This document shows, piece by piece, positions 1 to 8,475 of a stretch of 64,000 nucleotides of DNA. Position numbers and translations under genes: made by a program. How positions within the stretch are numbered: the first letter of the stretch is position 1; every line of letters starts with the position of its first letter. Source of the stretch: Actinomycetaceae bacterium (GTDB lineage Bacteria; Actinomycetota; Actinomycetes; Actinomycetales; Actinomycetaceae). Location of the stretch: contig JAUNVQ010000008.1 of assembly GCA_030540715.1 (NCBI GenBank), forward strand, positions 20,442 through 84,441. The letters are read 5' to 3'. The notes under the pieces are model-generated. The model saw nothing but the letters and a program-made list of their open reading frames with translations. It was not told where the DNA came from and did no database searches.

Positions 1-646
1 TCCCCTCATTTTTCACAAATCGCAGCAGACGATAATCCCAATACGTGTAGCCAGGTGCGTATTCGCGGGTCACCTCACTAAGGCCAGCATCTTCAAAAGA
101 AGAAAAAGCGCGACGTTCACGATCGGAAACATGAGTATCGCCCTCGAAAACCGAAATATCCCACACATCACAATCCAAGGGTGCAATATTCCAATCGCCC
201 ATTAATATGAACGCGGCTTGCGGATCCTTGTTGAGCCACTCAGTAGCATGAGCGCGCAGAGCGTCAAGCCATGCCAATTTATAGGTGAAATGGGGGTTAT
301 CCAGTGCGCGTCCGTGTGGAACGTAAAGACTCCAAATGGTGACACCGCCACAAAGGGCACCAAGTGCACGCGGCTCAACAACATCTTTAAAAGAAGGTTG
401 TTGAGGGAACTCTTTCATGACCTGTGTGAGGCCAACACGTGAAATGATACCAACGCCGTTCCACTGATTGATACCGTGGACGCACACCTTATAGCCCAAA
501 GCCTCAATAGCGCTGACATCCCACTTTTGGGCTGGGCACTTTGTTTCCTGAATAGCAAGAACATCAAGGTTGTGGCGTTTCAAGACATCAATAATGCGGT
601 CGTGGCGGGCACGGGCAGAGTTCACATTCCATGTAGCAATCTTCAT
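1..646 (-). CDS. xthA: Exodeoxyribonuclease III (AP endonuclease), 3' end cut by window edge
   Basis: Reading leftwards from ATG at 646, the frame stays open to the window edge for about 215 codons. The product starts MKIATWNVNSARARHDRI and has QETKCP, the MGDWNIAP active-site block and a terminal YTYWDYR stretch typical of the ExoIII / EEP nuclease family. The enzyme repairs abasic sites and degrades one strand of duplex DNA from the 3' end. Family members are about 260-280 residues, so roughly the last 50 residues (with the catalytic RIDH block) lie outside. A TATAGT hexamer sits 7 bases before the ATG, suggesting a leaderless transcript. The gene diverges from pyrE. Confidence 0.93.
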   Translation of the reverse strand, partial: MKIATWNVNSARARHDRIIDVLKRHNLDVLAIQETKCPAQKWDVSAIEALGYKVCVHGINQWNGVGIISRVGLTQVMKEFPQQPSFKDVVEPRALGALCGGVTIWSLYVPHGRALDNPHFTYKLAWLDALRAHATEWLNKDPQAAFILMGDWNIAPLDCDVWDISVFEGDTHVSDRERRAFSSFEDAGLSEVTREYAPGYTYWDYRLLRFVKNEG

Positions 647-653
647 ACTCATC

Positions 654-659
654 ACTATA
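654..659 (-). promoter_or_regulatory. Candidate -10 box for leaderless xthA
   Basis: Minus-strand TATAGT is separated from the xthA ATG by 7 bases, which puts the expected transcription start on the start codon. No Shine-Dalgarno sequence is evident. Inferred from spacing only. Confidence 0.5.
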
Positions 660-909
660 GCGCGTCTCCATGCATGAGCGTGCTATAGGTTTGCAAGCTA
701 GGGTGCGTTGTGGCATCTAGGGCTATGGCTGCTGGCTGGATATTGAAAGAGTGGGTGGTGATGGCATATGAGGTATTGGTGTGTTGGGCGGGGGATCGCA
801 ACCTGGTAAAGAGACCAACAGGTGCACTGCACAATAACAACGCGATAAAAAATGGGTACATGAACTCGTTCAATGTGTGACAGATACTTCATAAGATTGC
901 TTGAAAAGA

Positions 910-915
910 TATGAT
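910..915 (+). promoter_or_regulatory. Candidate -10 box for leaderless pyrE
   Basis: TATGAT lies 7 bases before the ATG at 923. This placement argues that 923, rather than the ATG codons at 911 and 914 inside the box, is the real start and that the mRNA begins at or next to it. Confidence 0.5.
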
Positions 916-922
916 GGGCACT

Positions 923-1492
923 ATGAACACAAATGATGAACAAAAGAAACGTTTAGCACAGCTGGTCAACGAACTCAGTGTGATCCACGAGGAAGTCACT
1001 TTGGCATCAGGCCTTACCTCTGATTTTTATGTGGATATGCGCAGGGCAACGCTGCATCACGAAGCTGGGCCACTGATTGGTCACGTCATGTTGGATATGC
1101 TGGAGGAAGCAGGATTTTTACCCTCTGATATTGATGCTGTTGGAGGTCTTACTTTGGGGGCTGACCCTGTAGCCACAGCGATCATGCACGCGGCTGCATC
1201 ACGTGGTTTAGATATTGATGCCTTCGTTGTGCGGAAAGAAACCAAAACGCATGGAATGAAACGACGTATTGAAGGGCCCGACATTAAGGGACGAAACGTT
1301 GTGGTACTAGAAGACACATCAACAACAGGTGGCTCCCCATTACAGGCTGTTCGGGCCGTGCGTGAAGCAGGAGCCAACGTTTTAGCTGTAGCAGTGATTG
1401 TTGATAGGGATACGGGAGCGCAAAAAGTTATCGAAGATGAGGGTTTAACCTATCTGTATGCACTTGACCTAGATGCCCTGGGACTTCGCTAA
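923..1492 (+). CDS. pyrE: Orotate phosphoribosyltransferase
   Basis: About 189 residues beginning MNTNDEQKKRLAQL. It carries the substrate-side FYVDMRRATLHHEA segment, GGLTLGADPVA, and the PRPP-binding loop VVVLEDTSTTGGS with its acidic pair followed by TTGGS. PyrE joins orotate to PRPP, giving OMP, in pyrimidine synthesis in the cytosol. Length and motifs match actinobacterial PyrE. In-frame ATGs exist at 911 and 914; 923 is preferred because a -10-like box overlaps the earlier codons. The gene stands apart from other pyr genes. Confidence 0.93.
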   Translation: MNTNDEQKKRLAQLVNELSVIHEEVTLASGLTSDFYVDMRRATLHHEAGPLIGHVMLDMLEEAGFLPSDIDAVGGLTLGADPVATAIMHAAASRGLDIDAFVVRKETKTHGMKRRIEGPDIKGRNVVVLEDTSTTGGSPLQAVRAVREAGANVLAVAVIVDRDTGAQKVIEDEGLTYLYALDLDALGLR

Positions 1493-1579
1493 AATAACTT
1501 TTCCTTACCGATCACCTATGCGCACATCCTGCAAGGTAATATTGTGTGCGCATGAAAATGTGTTTGATAAGAAAAAGGA

Positions 1580-1607
1580 TTGATGTCACTACGTTTTCCG
1601 ATAGGAT
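1580..1607 (+). promoter_or_regulatory. Candidate promoter of the SDR gene
   Basis: TTGATG (1580-1585) and TAGGAT (1602-1607) are spaced by 16 bases, about 30 bases before the ATG at 1639. This is a conventional promoter with a short leader, unlike the leaderless layout of several neighbours. Confidence 0.4.
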
Positions 1608-1638
1608 AAAAACGAAGTGCAGGTAAAGAAAAGAGCGG

Positions 1639-2421
1639 ATGATGTCGTGGATTCTTGTGACAGGAGCATCGTCAGGGATTGGCCTTGAGTATTGCCGGCA
1701 TTTAGCCGCATTAGGGCACGATATTGTGATGGTTGCTAGGCGTGTCACGTTGATGGAGCGTCATGCCCGCGACCTTCACAATGAGTATGGAGTCCAGGTT
1801 GAAGTCATCGGTGCGAACCTTGCCGATAGAGCCGATATTGATATTGTTGCCCGCCGCTTACAATCCACACAAAAACCTGTGTCGCTTCTGGTGAATAATG
1901 CTGGCTACGCAGTGAAGCGACCTTTTGATAGTAATGACATTACTACCGAGGTGGCCGCTTTGAACGTTATGGTTACGGCACCATTCGTTCTTTCACATGC
2001 AGCAATATCTGCAATGAAAAAACGAGGACGAGGCGCTATTATCAATGTTGGTTCCATCGCGGCAAATAAAGCAATCGGTACTTATTCGGTACATAAAGCC
2101 TGGTTAGCGGCGTTCTCGCTTGTCTTGTGCGAGGAATTGCAAAAGACAAATATCACAGTGACATGTGTGGAGCCAGGAACGGTACTCACAGATTTTTGGG
2201 GCGATGCCCAACCCGTTATTGCCGAGCGGGCCAAAGCAGTGGTTGTGCTCGAACCAAAACAGGTGGTCAAGTGTTCACTAAAAGCATTGCGTGAAGGTAA
2301 AGCAATCTGTATTCCGGGCCCCACTTATAAAGCCATTAATGCAATAAGTAAGGTGATGCCGCGCTCACTTCTTGCAAAAACTGGAACATATTTAACGAAA
2401 AAACGATTTTCACTGCCCTGA
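1639..2421 (+). CDS. Short-chain dehydrogenase/reductase
   Basis: 260 residues of a classical SDR. The nucleotide-binding TGASSGIG is near residue 8, NNAG follows at mid-protein, and the catalytic Ser is in NVGSIAA with YSVHK as the YxxxK pair. It should reduce or oxidise an alcohol/carbonyl using NAD(P)H in the cytosol; the substrate is not evident. The region after the active site (EPGTVLTDFW) resembles the DltE/YqjQ-like SDR group. Its 3' end overlaps the convergent membrane-protein gene by 12 bases. Start codons at 1639 and 1642 cannot be separated. Confidence 0.88.
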   Translation: MMSWILVTGASSGIGLEYCRHLAALGHDIVMVARRVTLMERHARDLHNEYGVQVEVIGANLADRADIDIVARRLQSTQKPVSLLVNNAGYAVKRPFDSNDITTEVAALNVMVTAPFVLSHAAISAMKKRGRGAIINVGSIAANKAIGTYSVHKAWLAAFSLVLCEELQKTNITVTCVEPGTVLTDFWGDAQPVIAERAKAVVVLEPKQVVKCSLKALREGKAICIPGPTYKAINAISKVMPRSLLAKTGTYLTKKRFSLP

Positions 2422-5349
2422 ATGGATACTTTCTTGTGACTGCGTGTGAAGGGGGGAATCGTCATTGCTAGCTTTCCCCTGTTCGGTTTCTTCTCCCTTT
2501 GGAGAGGTATCTGCATTAGTTTCTTCTTCACCATTTGCGAAGCGTGTGTCATTTTCAAAGGAGTGTGCTACGTCCTCAGCGTTTATCCGCGCCTCAAGTT
2601 TGGAGTAGGCAATAGATACAATGAAACAGGCAACCGCCCCTGCAAGAAGTGACGCAATCCGTTCAAGAGGTTGATGGGAAGCAACGTCAACAACGGTGAG
2701 TTTAAGGACACCAACAATAAGGATTGTCAGGCCGGCGATACGCGAAATGCGACGTTTTGTTTGTAAACCCAAGCCAATAGAAAGACCACCGCAGGCAATA
2801 ATTACCAAAGTAGTCACTGGGCGATGTTGACCAAGGACTCCCAGTATGTACAACAATGATTCGACAAGATAGAACAGTGCAGCAACCAAGACAAGGTCGT
2901 TGTAGGGCGTGTGAAAGCGAGAAAGCAGTTCATAGCCCAGGTACAGGCATCCCAACATTGTTCCAGCAACAAGTAACGTGATAGAAACTTCCAACAAAAT
3001 CGTTGTATTGGCTTGGATAAACCACTTGCGTTGGCCAATTGGTGCCAGCACAAAAAGACAACAGACCGCGACGGTGGCGGTTAACTCTCTTGGTGAGCCA
3101 CGGAGCGTGGAAGCAAGCTCCGAGAGTGACTGGTGGGGAAGATTGTAGGCAATCTGAGCGCGGATTTTTGCTTTTTTCTCTTGAGGTGCCAGCCAGCCAG
3201 TATAGTGTAAAACAAGAAGTAGACAGGTCAAAAGGAACATATTGAAAAGCGCGTTGGGTAGTGCAAAATTCGCAATGTTGATGTCGATGTTCACCCACAT
3301 CAAACTAAGAAGAGTAAAACCAAGAATGGGCAGTGCCCAGGAATGAATCATCCAGACAATCCACGGATCGGAGATCCGCATAGTGCGCTCAATATGTGTA
3401 TGTGGTAGATCGCTGTCAATTGTTGGCTGGGCAGCAATGTGATAATAGTTCGTGTCCTTGACATTGTTTTTGACGATAATCGTGGCGTAAACAAGGATGG
3501 CAGCAAAAAGAACCAGGATAGGCCAAAAGAAGATTGGGTCCTTTCGTACTAAACCAAGCTCTAAACCAGCAGGAATAGCAATAGCCAGTAATGGTGTGTA
3601 ATGCTGATGGAAAAAACTGCGGAAGTGCAACAGTGCAAATGCAGCGATTATCCACAGAAGAATAAGGACTATATGCGGGAAAAATAGCGTATCTGATACG
3701 TTACGAGAGGTAGCGTGGTAAATAGCCTGGATATCGGGGTCAATCATCAAAGTAGTGGCAACTGACAGTACCGTTCCTATGCTCAAGATGATAAAGCGTA
3801 TCTGGCGGTGGGAAACAATGACAACCTGACTTAATGCAACAGCCCATACCAGCACAAACAGAATCATGCTTAACCAAGAATAGCCAAGTCTGTTCACAAT
3901 AATGTCGTTGATGTGCAGCACGCTCAGATACGAAGCGACCGTGATGGTGAATCCCAGCCCTGAAAGCTCTTTGGGAAGATGTTCGGTGATGGAAAGAGCA
4001 ATAAAGATCAGAAGTAGAATGACGATAAGTTCTAGGCCGTATAGTGTGAGGCCATAGTTGATGATCACTAGGATACTGGCGAATCCAGAAATCCATGTTG
4101 GCAAAAGAAATAGCATCGTCAGTGGAGGAGGAAGATGAGGAACTGTGGTGTGGCGAAGGCGTGATATCGAAAAGGTTGATGCCAGAAGATAGGTTACCAG
4201 TAAGGCGATCAGCAATATGGCGCCACTTGGTGAAAGCTGTTCCGTATTGCTCATCACACTGTAGGTCATAAAAAGCACACCAAGGGCACAGATCGTATTG
4301 GTAAGAAAGTCACCCGAAAGATGGACGATAGTAACTAAAATTAACGCCCATATGATCATGAGCAGCAGGGCAACAGGTAGCGCAATAAGGTGGAAGACAC
4401 TGCTGGCAGTTGCAATTGAAATTCCGCACAGTGCCGAGCCACTAGCCACCAGTGTATGAGCTGGGATCCACAGATGCGGCTTCTTTTTGTTAAGAATCCA
4501 ACCGCAAGTCATCAGGACAAGCCCGCTCACAGCAATTGTTGAAAGACGTCCAGTTGCGCTTAAACGCCACCAGAAGATCCCCACAAATGAACCAGCTGCC
4601 GCCAAAATGAGGAGGGCTGAAAGGCCAGCCAGCACAAATCGGCCAACGAAGGACTCCAGATTCTTTTTCTTAGTTAGATGGGAGAAAAGACTAGCAAAGT
4701 GGTTTGATGATGGGTGGTCTACATCCTTCGCAGTGGGTGCAGAAGACGGGAGGTGTTGCTGTGCGGGGGTGGAGCTATCCTGAGGGAAGCCTGGCTGTTG
4801 TTGAGCTGACACCGGCTGTTTCTTAACGGAATCCGACTGTTGCACCAAAGAAGGTGAAGCGTTTGGCAAGGTGCCAGGTGCCACAGATGAGTCGGTTGTT
4901 GGTGGAGTACTGCGCTGGTGTCCGACCAGGGTTTTTTTAGGTACGGCACACGTCCACGGCTTTGTGGCATAATTGGAGTCTTCTGTTGCATTGGTTACCA
5001 AGGGGGAACTTCTCACGGTTGGCATCTGCGCGGTGTTATTGTGCTCTGTTGTAGGTGAGGTGGAGGGCTTAGTGTATGTGTGGGTATTTGGTTCACAAGA
5101 TTTGTTGAGGCAATGTTCAGTGAGGGTGTCAGGTTGATCTAATGCTTCTTGGTGAACGTGAATCGGCTGTTCACATAGAGGCTGCGCCTGAGAAAGATGC
5201 TCTTTTAGCTGTAAAACGTCATGCCCTAGGGTATCTAGGTGATCAATGATCTGGTTCAGAAGTTCCCCATCAACAACCATATAGGTTGGGTGGTTGTTCT
5301 GAGTGGTTACCATCTCTGGGCCATCAGTATTGTTCATCTCTTGTGTCAT
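2410..5349 (-). CDS. Large multi-pass membrane protein, DUF2339-like
   Basis: 979 residues. The first 60 contain a possible short coiled coil (LLNQIIDHLDTLGHDVLQLK). Residues about 60-230 form a Thr/Pro/Gln/Ser-rich low-complexity linker. From about residue 240 come some twenty or more hydrophobic segments, several in the paired GLSALLILAAAGSFVGIFWW style seen in DUF2339 proteins, ending in an acidic Glu/Thr-rich tail. DUF2339 proteins are predicted inner-membrane proteins without an established function. The gene stands alone, converges on the SDR gene and diverges from the TIGR03089 gene. The start at 5349 has only a poor ribosome site, and the ATG at 5337 is an alternative. Family assignment is from general architecture. 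Confidence 0.7.
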   Translation of the reverse strand: MTQEMNNTDGPEMVTTQNNHPTYMVVDGELLNQIIDHLDTLGHDVLQLKEHLSQAQPLCEQPIHVHQEALDQPDTLTEHCLNKSCEPNTHTYTKPSTSPTTEHNNTAQMPTVRSSPLVTNATEDSNYATKPWTCAVPKKTLVGHQRSTPPTTDSSVAPGTLPNASPSLVQQSDSVKKQPVSAQQQPGFPQDSSTPAQQHLPSSAPTAKDVDHPSSNHFASLFSHLTKKKNLESFVGRFVLAGLSALLILAAAGSFVGIFWWRLSATGRLSTIAVSGLVLMTCGWILNKKKPHLWIPAHTLVASGSALCGISIATASSVFHLIALPVALLLMIIWALILVTIVHLSGDFLTNTICALGVLFMTYSVMSNTEQLSPSGAILLIALLVTYLLASTFSISRLRHTTVPHLPPPLTMLFLLPTWISGFASILVIINYGLTLYGLELIVILLLIFIALSITEHLPKELSGLGFTITVASYLSVLHINDIIVNRLGYSWLSMILFVLVWAVALSQVVIVSHRQIRFIILSIGTVLSVATTLMIDPDIQAIYHATSRNVSDTLFFPHIVLILLWIIAAFALLHFRSFFHQHYTPLLAIAIPAGLELGLVRKDPIFFWPILVLFAAILVYATIIVKNNVKDTNYYHIAAQPTIDSDLPHTHIERTMRISDPWIVWMIHSWALPILGFTLLSLMWVNIDINIANFALPNALFNMFLLTCLLLVLHYTGWLAPQEKKAKIRAQIAYNLPHQSLSELASTLRGSPRELTATVAVCCLFVLAPIGQRKWFIQANTTILLEVSITLLVAGTMLGCLYLGYELLSRFHTPYNDLVLVAALFYLVESLLYILGVLGQHRPVTTLVIIACGGLSIGLGLQTKRRISRIAGLTILIVGVLKLTVVDVASHQPLERIASLLAGAVACFIVSIAYSKLEARINAEDVAHSFENDTRFANGEEETNADTSPKGEETEQGKASNDDSPLHTQSQESIHSGQ

Positions 5350-5502
5350 ATGTGCCTACCACTTTCCCTGTTTCGAGCATTTATATATGACATGTGCCAA
5401 TGTGCCCCCAGTATAAAAGAATTTTATCTTGATGTGAAGTATGTTTTGTTGAATGGTGAGGTAATCTTTTCTTTATCCTCAGTTCCTATTAGAGTGGAGC
5501 CT

Positions 5503-6213
5503 ATGGACATTGCAGCACTTATTGCCCAGATGAATGGAAACCCGCGACCAGCCCTTATATATGTCAGTCAGGATGAACGCCTGGAGTTGAGTTATCACGT
5601 GATGGCGAACTGGATGTCGAAAATTGCAAATCTAGTGACACTTGACTGCGGGGCTGAGGTGGGCCAAAAAATCGTTATCGATCTGCCTGTCCATTGGCGC
5701 GCGATCGCCTGGACTGGCGGGGCATGGACTAGTGGATTGACTTGTGCCTCCTCAATTTTTACTGCAGAGGGCGAAGTGGCCGATGATGTGATCGGTTGGG
5801 TAAGTAACGACGCTCACAAAGCTGAGGATATTGTTGATTCCGGGTTCAGTGGCGATATGTGGTTACAGGCATTACCGTCATTGGCACTGGCATGGCCAGG
5901 TGAACTACCTGCGGGTGTGGAAGATGCCACGCAATCTATTATGAGTTGCGCGGATGCGCTTATTGAACCCGCCGATAAAAGTGGTGTGCCATCGCCCTCT
6001 GAAATAATTTCTAAGGCCCATGAACAAATCGTGACAAATAGGAAGGGATCTCCCATCACAGTCACTCACGGCAGCGTCAGTGATGTCACGCAACTTGTAC
6101 TTTTGGCATGGCAGGCCAATCAATGCGTGGTGGTTGGTGACGACTCTTACGCACATCTTCATGAAAACAATGACGGTTTAGTGATCGATCTTGCGGCCAT
6201 TAAAGCGCGGTAG
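5503..6213 (+). CDS. TIGR03089 family protein
   Basis: 236 residues starting MDIAALIAQMNGNPRPALIY, after GTGGAG at 5494-5499. The frame is open further upstream, but that part overlaps the promoter region of the divergent gene. TIGR03089 proteins are actinobacterial relatives of the N-terminal part of AMP-dependent synthetases without the full adenylation motif set; none of those motifs is seen here. Typical features are the DxxSGERLELS-like opening (here SQDERLELSYHVMANWMSKIAN) and the repeated short-strand pattern to the end. The gene lies just upstream of manA, near the envelope-sugar cluster in which family members are often found. The molecular role is unknown. Confidence 0.75.
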   Translation: MDIAALIAQMNGNPRPALIYVSQDERLELSYHVMANWMSKIANLVTLDCGAEVGQKIVIDLPVHWRAIAWTGGAWTSGLTCASSIFTAEGEVADDVIGWVSNDAHKAEDIVDSGFSGDMWLQALPSLALAWPGELPAGVEDATQSIMSCADALIEPADKSGVPSPSEIISKAHEQIVTNRKGSPITVTHGSVSDVTQLVLLAWQANQCVVVGDDSYAHLHENNDGLVIDLAAIKAR

Positions 6214-6298
6214 AGAACTAGCGAGATAGTACCCCAGCGATGTGTTTGTGCCTATGTGACGGATTTATTGCTTTTCCACCAATCGAGGGGATAGCTTA

Positions 6299-7516
6299 AT
6301 GAAGAAAGTGAAGGGAGCGCCTCAGTTTTACGAGTGGGGTTCTTCAACGGCAATTCCTTCTTTTCTTTCCCAGATTCCGGATGGACGTCCAGTTGCTGAA
6401 CTGTGGTTTGGAGCTCATCCACTTGGGAAAACACTCTGTGAAGATGGTGTCAGTGTAGAAGAACTCATTAGACGCGATCCTGGGAAAATATTGGGGCCAG
6501 ATATTGCCTCAACGTTTTCACATTCGCTGCCGTATCTGATGAAATATATTGCTGTTGATACACCGCTATCGCTGCAGGTTCACCCAGTACGTTCCCAAGC
6601 TGAAGTGGGGTATCGCCAAGAAGAACAAGAAGGGATCCGCCTTGATTCCTTTGAACGCACTTACAAAGACCCCAACCATAAACCCGAACTCATTTATGCT
6701 TTAACACAGTGCGAGGCTCTTTCAGGTTTTCGTGCGCGACGGCGAATAATATCGCTATTCGAAGACATAGATACCGACGTGGCACGGTGGATCCATGGGG
6801 TGATGCAGAAATCATTGCCACATTCGCGACTTCATGAAATATCGGGAGTAAAGAAAGTAACCCAAGTGCTTTTAGATCCGCAGACGCGACCGACTGCCCG
6901 TGAGATAGGTGAACTCATTGGGTGTTGTCGCAAGCGCTTGCATCGCGGGTGTTCACCGTCGCCTCGCGCAGATTCTATTGCATGTCAGATGTTTGATATC
7001 TACCCCGATGATCCGGGGGTAATTATTTCATTACTTTTGAATCCTGTAACGCTGCAGCCGGGTGAAGTGTTGTTTAATCCAGCTGGAACACTTCACTGCT
7101 ATGTGAAAGGTTTTGGGGTGGAAGTGATGGCCGCCTCGGATAATGTTGTGCGCGTAGGGCTTACCCGAAAATACGTTGATGTGCATGAAGCTCTGGAATG
7201 TATTGATTTTCATGCGGCGCCCCCGGTGCGTTTGGCTCCCGAAATAGTGAGTCCCCATATCAATATGTTCTATGCGCCGGTTGATGATTTTGAGCTATGT
7301 TTATGTCATCTATTAGAAGATCAGCGAACACAGTTGCCAGTCCACGGTGCTCGTATGGTGGCGTGTTTGCAAGGGCAGGCTGTCGCTTATACTCAGGAAG
7401 AAAGTGTAGAGATGGTACGCGGTGATGTTGTGTTTGTTCCAGCCTGCGATGGCCCATTGACCCTTGAACACTGTGGTGATGAGCCCACTCACATCGCCCA
7501 TATTGATGTTCCCTAA
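6299..7516 (+). CDS. manA: Mannose-6-phosphate isomerase, class I
   Basis: 405 residues, preceded by GAGGGGA at 6285-6291. The type I phosphomannose isomerase signature is visible: AELWFGAHP, the zinc-ligand strand LSLQVHP, HKPELIYAL, FNPAGTLHCYV and the ASDNVVRVGLTRKYVD block. The cytosolic zinc enzyme interconverts fructose-6-phosphate and mannose-6-phosphate, feeding GDP-mannose and cell-wall glycan synthesis. In actinobacteria manA is commonly near whiB2 and TIGR03089 genes, as here. No obvious truncation. Confidence 0.93.
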   Translation: MKKVKGAPQFYEWGSSTAIPSFLSQIPDGRPVAELWFGAHPLGKTLCEDGVSVEELIRRDPGKILGPDIASTFSHSLPYLMKYIAVDTPLSLQVHPVRSQAEVGYRQEEQEGIRLDSFERTYKDPNHKPELIYALTQCEALSGFRARRRIISLFEDIDTDVARWIHGVMQKSLPHSRLHEISGVKKVTQVLLDPQTRPTAREIGELIGCCRKRLHRGCSPSPRADSIACQMFDIYPDDPGVIISLLLNPVTLQPGEVLFNPAGTLHCYVKGFGVEVMAASDNVVRVGLTRKYVDVHEALECIDFHAAPPVRLAPEIVSPHINMFYAPVDDFELCLCHLLEDQRTQLPVHGARMVACLQGQAVAYTQEESVEMVRGDVVFVPACDGPLTLEHCGDEPTHIAHIDVP

Positions 7517-7582
7517 CTGTGTTGAGTTCTTCAAGTAGTGATGGCAATAGTGTTCAGCACAGAGAAAAGCCCCCCCTTTGAG

Positions 7583-7594
7583 GTTTTATAAAAC
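7583..7594. repeat. Perfect 12-base palindrome
   Basis: GTTTTATAAAAC is its own reverse complement, about 65 bases after the manA stop. It could be an operator or chance in AT-rich DNA. Confidence 0.35.
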
Positions 7595-7726
7595 TTTCAC
7601 AGCACGCTTGCTCGATGGATGAAATATAACAAATTGTGTGGTGAAAAACGCCTGTGCGAAGTCGGTGAGGGGAGGTGGCAAGAGGCGAGTGGCAGATGAA
7701 AAATATGACATATAAGAAAGAAAAAC

Positions 7727-7757
7727 AGGACGTAAGTCCTATTGTCTGTATTTTTTT
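7727..7757 (+). terminator. Weak terminator-like hairpin after manA
   Basis: AGGAC and GTCCT form a 5-bp stem around GTAA, followed after several bases by a long T-rich run. The stem is short and the tail is displaced, so confidence is low. Confidence 0.3.
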
Positions 7758-7991
7758 CTTTTGAATTATGCTCTGATAGGTGAAAATGTAGATTGTTTCT
7801 TCATTTTCTATAATTGTTTATGCAGGTAGAATGGATTTTTCGGAGTGCTTTGACAGTTTGAGGTGATGGTATGTAGAGAGAAAAATGAGAAAAAGGGGAT
7901 TTTACCCCTAGAAATTCACTATTTTTGCAGGTCAAGATTTTAATGTAGTATTTTTGTGGATTTTGTCGCGTCTACTTACCATCTTTTCCAC

Positions 7992-8020
7992 TTGACTCAC
8001 CCTAATGACACGCGTGTAAT
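7992..8020 (+). promoter_or_regulatory. whiB promoter
   Basis: TTGACT (7992-7997) and TGTAAT (8015-8020) at exactly 17 bases. Expected start near 8027 gives a leader of about 30 bases with GAGGAG before the ATG. A TTACGTAA palindrome at 8030-8037 falls just after the expected start, where a repressor could sit. Confidence 0.65.
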
Positions 8021-8058
8021 TTAGAACCGTTACGTAAATTTTAGTAAATGCGAGGAGC

Positions 8059-8364
8059 ATGCCTGTGTGGAATATATTTGGTGAAGGACCAATCACGCTT
8101 TCCTCGCTGTGTAACGGAGACCATGAAGCTGACAACGTTATTGACGGCCCACTGTCATGGCAGGAACGTGCCCTGTGCGCACAAACAGATCCAGAAGCAT
8201 TTTTTCCAGAAAAAGGTGGCTCCACCAGGGAAGCAAAATCCGTTTGCAAAATCTGTGATGTCCGTCAAGAGTGCCTTCAGTACGCATTGGATAACGATGA
8301 ACGTTTTGGAATATGGGGCGGCCTATCAGAACGTGAGCGCCGTCGTCTTAAGCGTCACGCCTAA
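8059..8364 (+). CDS. whiB2: WhiB-family iron-sulfur transcription regulator
   Basis: 101 residues with the four-cysteine WhiB pattern: one Cys in RALCAQTDPEAFFPEK, then CKICDVRQEC, followed by the GIWGG turn and a basic tail RERRRLKRHA. WhiB proteins bind a [4Fe-4S] cluster and control transcription with the primary sigma factor. Position between manA and the glycosyltransferase/DUF3499/mtrA genes matches whiB2 (whmD), which acts in cell division; the paralogue call rests on that context. ATG at 8059 follows GAGGAG (8052-8057). Confidence 0.93.
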   Translation: MPVWNIFGEGPITLSSLCNGDHEADNVIDGPLSWQERALCAQTDPEAFFPEKGGSTREAKSVCKICDVRQECLQYALDNDERFGIWGGLSERERRRLKRHA

Positions 8365-8475
8365 ATATTCATCGGACACACCGAACTGACATAATTGTTT
8401 CGTCATTGTCCGCGCTAAGATCAAGGTTGTACGAAAAAGATGACGATGCCTGTTTGTGTGCTGTAGGAGAATCTC

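Larger units (their letters stand above)
647..922. other. Divergent intergenic region xthA / pyrE
   Basis: This 276-base spacer holds the -10 boxes of both flanking genes at its two ends. No other gene, repeat or hairpin was recognised. Short open frames here overlap both promoters and have no family resemblance. Confidence 0.5.
7517..8058. other. AT-rich intergenic region manA / whiB
   Basis: A 540-base stretch that is clearly more AT-rich than its neighbours and has no credible gene. It contains a perfect 12-base palindrome (7583-7594), a short hairpin followed by a T-rich run (7727-7757), the whiB promoter (7992-8020) and a TTACGTAA palindrome (8030-8037) in the predicted whiB leader. Confidence 0.6.

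Noticed and set aside
5239..5502. N-terminal extension of the TIGR03089 gene
   Set aside because: The extension overlaps the divergent gene, has no family similarity, and a good ribosome site precedes 5503.
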